From: JBEVJK01 sp040510195
GTDB taxonomy: Bacteria; Pseudomonadota; Alphaproteobacteria; Rhizobiales; Rhizobiaceae
Direction of reading: 5' to 3'
NCBI GenBank assembly: GCA_040510195.1
Contig: JBEVJK010000050.1
Coordinates: forward strand, 1-20,979
DNA length: 20,979 nt
Shown: in pieces, positions 1 to 7,122 of the stretch
Numbering within the stretch: position 1 is the stretch's first letter
Layout: the number at the start of each line of letters is the position of its first letter
Notes under the pieces: generated by a model
The model's input: only the letters and a program-made list of their open reading frames with translations
Told to the model about the DNA's origin: nothing
The model's database searches: none
Program-made: the position numbers and the translations under genes

Positions 1-917
1 GCCGGCAGGTCGTGCTTGATCAGCTCATGCAGTCTGGGCAAGGCGTGATAGGGCACCATAGGGAACATGTGATGCTCGACGTGATAGTTCATGTTCCAGT
101 AAATGAACCGACTGATGGGATTCATATAGACCGTGCGGCTGTTGAGCCGGTGGTCGGTGACGTCGTCGGCGAGCCCGCCATGCTGCAACAGGCCGGTCAT
201 CACGTGGTGCCAGGCACCATAGAGGCGCGGCAGGCCGACCAGCATCAATGGCAACCAGCTCCCCACGGCCAGGGCCACCACGAGCACCGAAGCGTAGACG
301 GCCACCCAGACACGGGCGATCAGGATCGCCCTGGGCTGCTCGCTCTCCGGGACGAAGGTCCGCTCTGCGGGACCCATGTTCCCCAGCGCATTCCGCCCCA
401 TGTCGATCATGGCGTGCCAGGCGTCGAGCAGGCCGACGGCGTTGAGCGCGAGGCGCAAGAGGTCCGGTGGGCGCATCACGGCGATCTCTGGGTCGCGGCC
501 CACGATGATGGTATCGGTGTGATGACGGGTGTGCGACCAGCGCCAGGTCACGGGGTTGCGCATGATCATGAAGGAAGCGATCTGATAGACGGCGTCGTTC
601 ATCCACGCGGTCCTGAACGCCGTGCCGTGCCCGCATTCGTGCCAGCGCGAATCCGATGCGGAGCCGTAGAGCACGCCATAGAGCGCGAAGAAGGGAAGGC
701 ACCACAGGCTGCCCCAAAGCACGGCGCCAGCAGCACCGCTCGCCACCAGCAGGCCGAGCCACATCGCCGTGTCGCGCATGGCCGGGCCGTCGGAGCGCTT
801 CATCAGCTCCTTCATGTCCTTGCGAGCGACGTCGGTGTGATACCACTCGGCAGCGGCAAGGCCGTTTTCCACGGCCGACGCCGAACGCGAACCGGTGAGG
901 CTGTAGTCTCGACTCAT
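1..917 (-). CDS. Membrane di-iron fatty acid desaturase / MocD-like oxygenase (C-terminus cut by window edge)
   Basis: This is an integral-membrane di-iron enzyme that would desaturate or hydroxylate its substrate using O2 and electrons from a ferredoxin-type partner. The 305 visible residues carry all three histidine boxes of the family: HECGH at 93-97, HTRHH at 129-133 and HVEHH at 279-283, with an extra histidine at 246 (QHGG). Hydrophobic stretches lie near residues 52-83 and 198-229. The ATG start at 917 has GAGG about 8 nt upstream, and the frame stays open to base 1, so the last few dozen residues are missing. It is transcribed divergently from a LacI regulator 119 nt away. The C-terminal half resembles, from memory, the rhizobial oxygenases grouped with MocD of rhizopine catabolism, which work with a Rieske ferredoxin. 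A lipid desaturase is the alternative. The family call is firm; the substrate is inference. Confidence 0.9.
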   Translation of the reverse strand, partial: MSRDYSLTGSRSASAVENGLAAAEWYHTDVARKDMKELMKRSDGPAMRDTAMWLGLLVASGAAGAVLWGSLWCLPFFALYGVLYGSASDSRWHECGHGTAFRTAWMNDAVYQIASFMIMRNPVTWRWSHTRHHTDTIIVGRDPEIAVMRPPDLLRLALNAVGLLDAWHAMIDMGRNALGNMGPAERTFVPESEQPRAILIARVWVAVYASVLVVALAVGSWLPLMLVGLPRLYGAWHHVMTGLLQHGGLADDVTDHRLNSRTVYMNPISRFIYWNMNYHVEHHMFPMVPYHALPRLHELIKHDLP

Positions 918-988
918 TTGCTGGGCCTCGGCGCAACAGTGGTGAGAGTTCGAAGGGCTATCACGACGCGAAATATCCATCAATGATC

Positions 989-1017
989 TTGCAATAATTT
1001 CTATCATTTTCTATCAT
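989..1017 (+). promoter_or_regulatory. Candidate promoter with tandem 10-bp repeats upstream of the first LacI gene
   Basis: TTGCAA (989-994) is followed after 17 nt by TATCAT (1012-1017), a fair sigma-70 match. The -10 lies inside a perfect tandem repeat: TTTCTATCAT occurs at 998-1007 and again at 1008-1017. CAATGAT at 981-987 is also the inverse of ATCATTG at 1013-1019. Transcription from this -10 would begin almost on the GAGGAG ribosome site (1024-1029), leaving a very short leader. The upstream copy of TATCAT (1002-1007) could be the real -10 instead. The repeats could equally be operator half-sites for the divergent pair of genes. Confidence 0.4.
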
Positions 1018-1036
1018 TGCTCCGAGGAGATACGAG

Positions 1037-2068
1037 ATGGCGGGACGGCCGACGATTGCGGATGTTGCACGGGAGGCCGGCGTCAGCGTCGCCACCGTCG
1101 ACCGGGTTCTCAACGGTCGGCTTCCGGTAAAGGAGCAGACCGCGCGGCGCGTCGCCGAGGCGGCGGCGGCGCTCGGCTTTCACGCGACGAGCCTCATCGA
1201 GACGCGGTCGCGGGCGGCATTGCCCGAGTATCGGCTGGGTTTCCTGCTTCAGCATCCCGAGCAGGCCTTCTACCAGCAGTTTGCCCGCCAGGCAGAGGCT
1301 GCGGTCACCGGGGCGTCGAGGTTTCGCGGTCGCGCGATCGTGGCACACTGGACGCGCCAGGAGCCGGAGGAGATCGTGGCGACGCTCGAAAGGCTTGCGC
1401 GAAGCTGCCATGCGGTCGGTTTGGTCAGCCCCGATCATCCGACGGTCAGCGCGGCCATCGAGCGGCTGAAAAGCCGCGGAATTCCGGTGCTTGCCTTGCT
1501 GTCCGATGTCGCGGCAGGCATCCGCCATGGCTATGTGGGCCTCGACAATCGCAAGGTGGGGCGCACCGCGGCCTGGATGATCGCGCGCGCCGCACTCCGA
1601 CCCGGCCGCGTGGCGGTGTTCGTCGGCAGTCCCCGTTTCACCGGACACGAGCTGCGAGAGATCGGCCTGCGCTCCTATTTTCGCGAGGAGGCCCCGGACT
1701 TCACCCTGCTGGAGACGCGGGTCAACCTCGAAACCCCGGAGGTCACTCGCCAGACGCTGATCTCCATCATGGGCGAGAATCCCGATTTGGCCGGCTGTTA
1801 CGTCTCCGGTGGCGGCATGGAAGGCGCGATCGACGCGCTGCGCTCGCTGCGCCTCGCAAGGCCTCCGGTGCTGGTCGTGAACGAGCTGACCCCTGAATCG
1901 CGTGCCGGCCTTGCCGAAAACCTGGTCACCATGGCGATCGGCACGCCCCTGCCGGAGCTTTGCCGCAGCGCCGTGGACATCATGGCTCAGGCGGTGGAAG
2001 ACGGCGCGGCTGCGTCGCCGGGGCAGACCTTCCTGCCGTTCGACATCCACCTGCCGGAAACGATCTGA
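1037..2068 (+). CDS. LacI-family transcriptional regulator (first of two)
   Basis: This is a 343-residue DNA-binding repressor of the LacI/GalR type. The N-terminus (residues 5-30) reads as the classic LacI helix-turn-helix and start of the hinge (TIADVAREAGVSVATVDRVL). The rest (about residues 65-340) is a periplasmic-binding-protein-like effector domain. The ATG has GAGGAG 7 nt upstream. The gene is divergent from the oxygenase at 1-917 and convergent with the importer permease, whose stop is only 28 nt away, so it probably controls the oxygenase and perhaps the importer. The effector domain departs from typical sugar repressors and looks closer to the Periplasmic_BP_4 branch. A sugar or polyol ligand is inferred from the neighbouring importer. 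Confidence 0.9.
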   Translation: MAGRPTIADVAREAGVSVATVDRVLNGRLPVKEQTARRVAEAAAALGFHATSLIETRSRAALPEYRLGFLLQHPEQAFYQQFARQAEAAVTGASRFRGRAIVAHWTRQEPEEIVATLERLARSCHAVGLVSPDHPTVSAAIERLKSRGIPVLALLSDVAAGIRHGYVGLDNRKVGRTAAWMIARAALRPGRVAVFVGSPRFTGHELREIGLRSYFREEAPDFTLLETRVNLETPEVTRQTLISIMGENPDLAGCYVSGGGMEGAIDALRSLRLARPPVLVVNELTPESRAGLAENLVTMAIGTPLPELCRSAVDIMAQAVEDGAAASPGQTFLPFDIHLPETI

Positions 2069-2096
2069 TGCTCCGGCGCGCTACATCCCGCTCCGA

Positions 2097-3290
2097 TCAG
2101 CGGACGACAGCCATCCTGCGCCGGCTCAGCTGGTCGATGGCGACGGCGAGCAAAAGGACGATGCCGCGCGCCGTATCCTGATAGAAGGTCGGGACGTTCA
2201 TGAGGCTCATCCCGTTGTTGAGACTCCCCATCAAGAGTGCCCCGACAAGGGCACCGAGCACCCTGCCCCGTCCACCATTCAGCGCCGTGCCGCCGATGAT
2301 GGCCGCCGCGATGGCATCGAGCTCGAGGAAGAGCCCGGCGCTGCCTGCGATGGCGCCGCTCACTCTCGCCGTAAGCGCGACGCCGATGATGCCGTAGCCA
2401 AGCCCGGCGATCACGAAGTTGATGAAAATCACGCGATCGACATTGACGCCTGACAGCCGCGCCGCCTCCGGGTTGCCGCCGATGGCATAGAGCTGCATCC
2501 CGAAACGGGTTCGCCGCATGAGCACGTCGGCGGAGATGGCACAGACCGCGACCAGCACGATCAGGTAGGGGATGCCCGTCGACGACGCCAGCCAGATCGC
2601 CGCCGCCGCCGCCACCGCCCATGGCAGGCACGCCCGCACCAGGGTTCGTCTGACGTTCTTGACCACGCCGAGGCGGGCTCCGCGTCGCAATTCGTAGGCA
2701 CGGAAAGCCATGAAAAGGCCGAGCGAAGCGACGATCAACGCGATCGACAAGTCCGGTGCCAGGAAGCCCGTGGCGACCTGCTTGAGACTGGATGGCAGCG
2801 GCGCGACTGTCGCGCCATTGGTGGCGATCATCGAGATGCCGCGAAAGTAGAGCATGCCTGCCAAGGTGACGATGAAGGAGGACACCTTCATCCGCGTCAC
2901 CCACCATCCCTGCCAGGCACCCATGAGGACGCCGACGGCGAGGCAGATCGCGACGGCCAGCACAGGGTTCACATCGTGCCAGACGGTCAGGATCGCCACG
3001 AGAACCCCGATCAGGGCGACCGCCGACCCTACCGAGAGATCGAAGTTCCGGGAAACGATCAGCATGACGGCGCTGATCGCCGCGAGCGCCACGATGGCCG
3101 TCTGCAAGGCCAGCAGGATCAGGTTCCGCTGGGTGAGGAACGTTCCCTTGGTCGCGAAGTGGAAAAAGATCCAGATGCCGGCCAGCACGATCAAGAGAGT
3201 GGAATCGCGCAACGACCGGTTCGTCAGCAGCCTGGCAAGGGGCGTCGGCTCGACGGCGGGCGTGGCTCTGATGTCGAGAAGCTGGGTCAT
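2097..3290 (-). CDS. Sugar ABC transporter permease, XylH/RbsC class
   Basis: This is the inner-membrane channel subunit of a carbohydrate importer. The 397-residue product is strongly hydrophobic, with roughly 10-12 membrane spans and the family's cytoplasmic coupling motif near the C-terminal third (YAIGGNPEAARLSGVNVDRV). The length fits the xylose-type branch (near 390-400) better than the shorter ribose permeases. I place the start at the ATG at 3290, which has AGGAAGG 4 nt upstream. An in-frame ATG 42 nt earlier would overlap the end of the ATPase gene and lacks a ribosome site. It is the last gene of a binding protein-ATPase-permease operon, 25 nt after the ATPase stop, and ends tail-to-tail with the LacI gene with no clear terminator hairpin between them. 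Confidence 0.93.
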   Translation of the reverse strand: MTQLLDIRATPAVEPTPLARLLTNRSLRDSTLLIVLAGIWIFFHFATKGTFLTQRNLILLALQTAIVALAAISAVMLIVSRNFDLSVGSAVALIGVLVAILTVWHDVNPVLAVAICLAVGVLMGAWQGWWVTRMKVSSFIVTLAGMLYFRGISMIATNGATVAPLPSSLKQVATGFLAPDLSIALIVASLGLFMAFRAYELRRGARLGVVKNVRRTLVRACLPWAVAAAAAIWLASSTGIPYLIVLVAVCAISADVLMRRTRFGMQLYAIGGNPEAARLSGVNVDRVIFINFVIAGLGYGIIGVALTARVSGAIAGSAGLFLELDAIAAAIIGGTALNGGRGRVLGALVGALLMGSLNNGMSLMNVPTFYQDTARGIVLLLAVAIDQLSRRRMAVVR

Positions 3291-3315
3291 CGCGCCTTCC
3301 TGCGTTTTAAGAGTG

Positions 3316-4863
3316 TCAAACGCCGGTCGCAAGCCGCAAAAGCCGGCCTTCGCTCAGCTGATCGGCGTCGAGCGACCCGGCAATCCGCCCGCCGCGCAGG
3401 ACGACCGCACGGTCGCAAGTCTGGACGATTTCCTCGGCTTCCGACGAAACCAGAAGGATCGCCGCTCCCTCACCCGCCAGCTCTGCCCAGATGCGCTGGA
3501 TCTCGGCCCTGGCTCCGACGTCGACGCCGCGCGTCGGGTCGACCAGCAGCAGGATGCGGGCGTTGGCGGCAAGCCAGCGCGCGACTTGAACCTTCTGTTG
3601 ATTGCCCCCGCTGAGCGTTCCGACCGTCACATCGATGTCCCCGGCCTTGATGTGAAGGCGGTCGAACAGATCCATGATCCGGCGGCGGCCGCCGGCAGCG
3701 TCGAGGAAGCCGTAAGAGCTGATGCCCCGAAGATCTGCGAGGATGGCATTCTCATAGATGGACTGGCCGCCCGAAAGGCCGTCGCGGCGATCCTGTGCAA
3801 CCAGACCGATTCCCAGGGCGGTGGCATCCGAGGGCGAGCGGATCTCGGCAAGGCGACCGTCGACGACGATGTCTCCCGTCGACTGGCCCCGCCAAGCTCC
3901 GAACAGCGCCATCGTGGTCTCGATCGCGCCCGATCCGAGCAGGCCGAACAGGCCCACGATCTCGCCGTGCCGAAGGGCCAGGTCGAGCTGGCTGACCACC
4001 TCGCGCCCACCGGTGTCGAAGACCGTCAGTCCGCGCGCTTCGAGGGCCAATCTGCCGGTGACCCGGCTTGCAGCCGCGCGCCCGATTTGACTGCCTGAGC
4101 CGATCATCTGGTCGACCACCGCATCGCGCGACGTCTCGGCGGTCGTGAACGTGCCGCTCACCCGGCCGTCACGCATGATGACGATGCGGTCAGAGATCTG
4201 GAAGACCTCGGCAAGGCGGTGCGACACGAAGATGATGGCGACGCCGCGGGCCCGCAATGCGCGCATCCGATCGAACAGTCGCGATGCTTCTCGTTCGGTC
4301 AGCGCCGCCGTCGGCTCGTCGAGAATGACCAGCCTGGCGTCCCTCGAAAGGGCGCGAACGATGGAGACGAGCTGCTGGCTGGCGAGATCGAGGCTTCCAA
4401 GCGGCGCCGTCGGATCGATGTCGAGCCCGAAGTCCTGGAGGAGGGCCTTGGCCCGCGCCAGCTGCAGCGGGCGATCGATCAGGCCGAAACGCTGCGGCTC
4501 GTTGTTCAGGAACAGGCCTTCGGCGACGCTCAGCTCGGGCGCGGTGTTGATCTCCTGGGCCAGGAAGGCAATGCCTGCGGCTTCCGCATCCGCCACGGAG
4601 TGAGCCCGCAGCGGTTCACCGTTGAAGACGATCTCGCCCGCGTAGGTCCCATAGGGATGCAGGCCGCAAAGCACCTGGATAAGCGTCGACTTGCCGGCCC
4701 CGTTCTGGCCGAGCAGTGCGACGATCTCGCCTGGGGCGATGGCCAGGTCGACGCCATCCACCGCCACCACCCCGGGGAACGCCTTGGTCAGCGCCCGGAC
4801 GTCGAGCAGCCTGGAACGGTCCGTCCAGGCTGCTGGGTCTGCTGCCGCACCAACGGCAGTCAT
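3316..4863 (-). CDS. Sugar ABC transporter ATPase with two nucleotide-binding domains (XylG/RbsA class)
   Basis: This cytoplasmic ATPase powers the importer. The 515 residues hold two ABC domains, as usual for the pentose/ribose class. Domain 1 has Walker A GQNGAGKST (52-60), a LASQQ signature (159-164 region) and Walker B VILDEPTAAL (179-188). Domain 2 has a degenerate Walker A (GLLGSGAIET, 307-316), a clean LSGGNQQ signature (417-423) and an altered Walker B, LLLVDPTRGVDVG (438-450), where the usual D-E pair reads V-D. Degeneration of the second site is common in this family. The ATG at 4863-4861 overlaps the TGA of the binding-protein gene by 4 nt (ATGA), so translation is probably coupled. 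An in-frame extension upstream of this ATG overlaps the preceding gene and is not credible. Confidence 0.95.
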   Translation of the reverse strand: MTAVGAAADPAAWTDRSRLLDVRALTKAFPGVVAVDGVDLAIAPGEIVALLGQNGAGKSTLIQVLCGLHPYGTYAGEIVFNGEPLRAHSVADAEAAGIAFLAQEINTAPELSVAEGLFLNNEPQRFGLIDRPLQLARAKALLQDFGLDIDPTAPLGSLDLASQQLVSIVRALSRDARLVILDEPTAALTEREASRLFDRMRALRARGVAIIFVSHRLAEVFQISDRIVIMRDGRVSGTFTTAETSRDAVVDQMIGSGSQIGRAAASRVTGRLALEARGLTVFDTGGREVVSQLDLALRHGEIVGLFGLLGSGAIETTMALFGAWRGQSTGDIVVDGRLAEIRSPSDATALGIGLVAQDRRDGLSGGQSIYENAILADLRGISSYGFLDAAGGRRRIMDLFDRLHIKAGDIDVTVGTLSGGNQQKVQVARWLAANARILLLVDPTRGVDVGARAEIQRIWAELAGEGAAILLVSSEAEEIVQTCDRAVVLRGGRIAGSLDADQLSEGRLLRLATGV

Positions 4864-5936
4864 GGGCAGGTCGGCTTGTTTTCCGGTACGTTCTTGTAGA
4901 CTTCGTCGATGTTGAGCCAGTAGGGATGCTTGCAGACGAAGTCTGCCATCTCGTCCTGGCTGACCAGGTAGATCGGCGTCTTCACCCAGGGGATCTGGCC
5001 GGCGCCGTTGTCGGCGGTGTCCGTCGCGCCGATATCCTTGCACTCCGCCATTGCCACCGCGGCCTTCGCACCGGCCACCGCCATCTCGTCGGGTGCCGGC
5101 CAGAGGCTCCCGAACTGGCGTCCCTCGACGATCGCCTGCGCCGCGGAAAGCTCCATGTCCTGGCCCGTGACGAGGATCTTGCCCGGGTCGATCTTGGCGC
5201 TCTCGATCGCCTGCAGCACGCCGAGCGACATTCCATCATAAGACACGAGGAAGGCCTGGATGTCGTTGTTGTTGACGGTCAGCGCGTTCTCGGCGTTGGC
5301 CTGGGCCGGCTCCGTCTTCCAGCCCGGCGTGAACTGGTCCATCACGATCTTGATGTCGCCCTTCTCGACCAACGGATCGAGCGTGACGTGGTATCCCTCT
5401 TGCATCAAAGTCGAACCGGTCTGGCCGGCGTCGCCACCGATCAGCACATAGTTCCCCTTCGGCGCCTTGGCGACGACCGCCCGCGCGGCTTCGGCGCCGC
5501 CGTCCTTGGGGTCGCGGCCGATATAGCCGGCCTGCGCGGCACCTAGGATAAGGTCGTCATAAGAGGCCAGCGGGATACCGGCCTTGGTGGCCATCTCCGC
5601 AATGCCGGCCGCCACGTTGAAGTCCACCGGTTGGATGACGATGGCGTCGACGCCCTGCGTGATGACGTTCTCGGCCTGGGCGATCTGGCTCTGTGCGTCG
5701 TTTTCGGCGGACTGCACCAGGACTTCGTAGCCGGCGTCCTCGGCAGTCTTCTTGAAGAAGGGAATGTCCGCGTTGAGGTAGCGGAAGGCCGTCTGCTGCT
5801 TGAGCATGAAAGCGATTTTCTTGGTCTTGCCGGGTGTGCAGCTGCCTTCGGCAGATGCACTGCCCACCCCGATCGCCATGACCGAGGCCAGGGCCACCGA
5901 CGCGACTGCCATCCGATGAACGAACCTACGAGACAT
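4860..5936 (-). CDS. Periplasmic sugar-binding protein, XylF/RbsB class
   Basis: This is the periplasmic receptor that delivers a sugar to the permease and ATPase encoded downstream. The 358-residue precursor starts with a Sec signal peptide (basic SRRFVHR, a hydrophobic core, cleavage near ASA-E at about residue 29). The mature part is a type I periplasmic-binding fold. Segments such as GVDAIVIQPVD and the NNNDIQAFLVSYD region match the layout of D-xylose-binding XylF. The ATG at 5936 has GGGAGG 6 nt upstream. It is the first gene of the importer operon and overlaps the ATPase start by 4 nt. The ligand could be xylose, another pentose or an inositol derivative; the family alone does not decide it. 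Confidence 0.93.
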   Translation of the reverse strand: MSRRFVHRMAVASVALASVMAIGVGSASAEGSCTPGKTKKIAFMLKQQTAFRYLNADIPFFKKTAEDAGYEVLVQSAENDAQSQIAQAENVITQGVDAIVIQPVDFNVAAGIAEMATKAGIPLASYDDLILGAAQAGYIGRDPKDGGAEAARAVVAKAPKGNYVLIGGDAGQTGSTLMQEGYHVTLDPLVEKGDIKIVMDQFTPGWKTEPAQANAENALTVNNNDIQAFLVSYDGMSLGVLQAIESAKIDPGKILVTGQDMELSAAQAIVEGRQFGSLWPAPDEMAVAGAKAAVAMAECKDIGATDTADNGAGQIPWVKTPIYLVSQDEMADFVCKHPYWLNIDEVYKNVPENKPTCP

Positions 5937-5966
5937 CGAAACCTCCCTTCGAGAATTTTTTGATTT

Positions 5967-5982
5967 CTGTTATCGATAACAG
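5967..5982. promoter_or_regulatory. LacI-type operator, perfect 16-bp palindrome
   Basis: CTGTTATCGATAACAG is a perfect inverted repeat centred on CG, the standard layout of LacI/GalR-family operators. It lies 31-46 nt upstream of the binding-protein ATG and overlaps that gene's probable -10. A bound repressor would therefore block the importer promoter. The second LacI gene is divergent from the importer and starts about 95 nt away, so it is the obvious candidate to bind here. Confidence 0.8.
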
Positions 5983-6002
5983 CGCATAACATCCAGCGTC
6001 AA
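5974..6002 (-). promoter_or_regulatory. Candidate sigma-70 promoter of the sugar importer operon
   Basis: On the minus strand, TTGACG (bases 6002-5997) is followed after 17 nt by TTATCG (5979-5974), or after 18 nt by TATCGA. The -35 is strong and the -10 is weak and sits inside the operator palindrome. The arrangement fits repression by steric block. The hexamers are read by eye. Confidence 0.5.
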
Positions 6003-6056
6003 CCAGATTACTCTCGCGGTTGTCCTTTTCCGCTCGGTATGTAACAAGCGGGTATT

Positions 6057-6066
6057 GTTAGCTAAC
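6057..6066. promoter_or_regulatory. Second LacI-type palindrome next to the regulator's ribosome site
   Basis: GTTAGCTAAC is a perfect 10-bp palindrome whose half-sites resemble those of the operator at 5967-5982 (GTTA...TAAC). It ends directly before the GAGG ribosome site (6067-6070) of the second LacI gene. A TAACA/TGTTA inverted pair (6042-6046 and 6056-6060) overlaps it. The position suggests autorepression, or a second anchor for looping with the importer operator about 87 nt away. Confidence 0.55.
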
Positions 6067-6075
6067 GAGGTTTCC

Positions 6076-7122
6076 TTGGCCGTGACGCTTCGAGACGTGG
6101 GAAGGCTGGCTGGCGTATCGTCCATGACGGTCTCTCGCGTCATCAATGGACGGTCGGGAGTGGACGAAGAGACGCAGCGCAAGGTCGAGGCTGCTATCGA
6201 GGCCCTCGACTATGTCCCGAACCGCGTGGCCCGGGGGCTGATCTCGAGCAAGACGCAGACGCTCGGCCTGATCGTTCCCGACGTCGCCAACCCGTTCTTC
6301 GCCCCGGTCGTCCACGGCGCCGAGATGACCGCACGCAAGGCTGGCTTTCGGCTTCTCCTGTGCAACAGCGAAGGAGACTTGAGGCTGGAGAAGGAATACA
6401 TCGAGGACCTCGTCTCGCATCGGGTCGAGGGGCTGCTCATCGCGCCAGCAGGCGACCAGTCGAGGCACAGCGTCTTTCCCCTCATGCGCCGAGGCTTTCC
6501 GGTCGTCCTGATCGATCGCGCCCTGCCGGACCTGGACTGCGATCTGGTCGTGAGCGACAGTGCCGCCGGCGCCCGGCGCCTCACGGACCACCTGCTTTCG
6601 CTCGGCCATCGCGACATTGCGCATCTGACCGATGCCGACGACACCTCGACGGGCCGCGAACGCCTTCGCGGCTATCGGGAGGCCCTGGAGGGAGCAGGAC
6701 TGCCGTTTCGGGAGGATCTCGTGTTCCGCACCACGGTGGACTTGATCGGCGGCTACCGAGCGACCCAGCAGGCCTTGGCGCTCGATCCCATGCCGACCGC
6801 GATCTTTGCCGTCAACAACATGACTGCGGTCGGGGCGATGAAGGCGCTCAGGGAACGAGGGCTTTCCGTGCCGGAACACATGGCCCTCGTCTGCTTCGAC
6901 GATGTCGAGCACCTTGCGGTGCTCTCCCCGTTTCTCACCGTCATCGATCAACCGGCGGAGACGCTGGGCAGCCTCGGCGCTCAGCTCCTGCTGGAGCGCG
7001 TGGCGGGCAAATCGGGTCCGAGAAGCCGCCGGATCGTCCTACAGACGGACCTGATCGTCAGGCTTTCATGCGGTTCGGTGTCGGGGGTGCCGCTTCGACC
7101 TGACCAATCCGAGGAGGCGTAG
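6076..7122 (+). CDS. LacI-family transcriptional regulator (second), probable importer repressor
   Basis: This is a 348-residue LacI/GalR repressor. The helix-turn-helix occupies residues 4-23 (LRDVGRLAGVSSMTVSRVIN), followed by the hinge helix (NRVARGL, near 50-56) and a full sugar-binding effector domain (TLGLIVPDVANPFFAPV onward). I choose the TTG at 6076 because GAGG lies 5 nt upstream and the protein then begins just before the helix-turn-helix. The TTG at 6055 has no ribosome site and would put the palindrome at 6057-6066 inside the gene; a GTG at 6082 is possible. It is divergent from the sugar importer, with operator-like palindromes in front of both. Its TAG stop overlaps the GTG of the phosphatase gene by 1 nt. 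Confidence 0.92.
   Translation: MAVTLRDVGRLAGVSSMTVSRVINGRSGVDEETQRKVEAAIEALDYVPNRVARGLISSKTQTLGLIVPDVANPFFAPVVHGAEMTARKAGFRLLLCNSEGDLRLEKEYIEDLVSHRVEGLLIAPAGDQSRHSVFPLMRRGFPVVLIDRALPDLDCDLVVSDSAAGARRLTDHLLSLGHRDIAHLTDADDTSTGRERLRGYREALEGAGLPFREDLVFRTTVDLIGGYRATQQALALDPMPTAIFAVNNMTAVGAMKALRERGLSVPEHMALVCFDDVEHLAVLSPFLTVIDQPAETLGSLGAQLLLERVAGKSGPRSRRIVLQTDLIVRLSCGSVSGVPLRPDQSEEA

Noticed and set aside
12..986. A rightward frame of 324 codons over the oxygenase gene.
   Set aside because: It is the complement of the three-histidine-box enzyme. The histidines in its product come from the antisense of conserved codons.
2069..2096. Looked for a bidirectional terminator between the convergent LacI and permease genes.
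   Set aside because: No stem with a T- or A-tract is visible in the 28 nt.
6055..6057. TTG at 6055 as the start of the second LacI regulator.
   Set aside because: No ribosome site precedes it and it would place a palindromic operator in the coding region. TTG at 6076 has GAGG 5 nt upstream.
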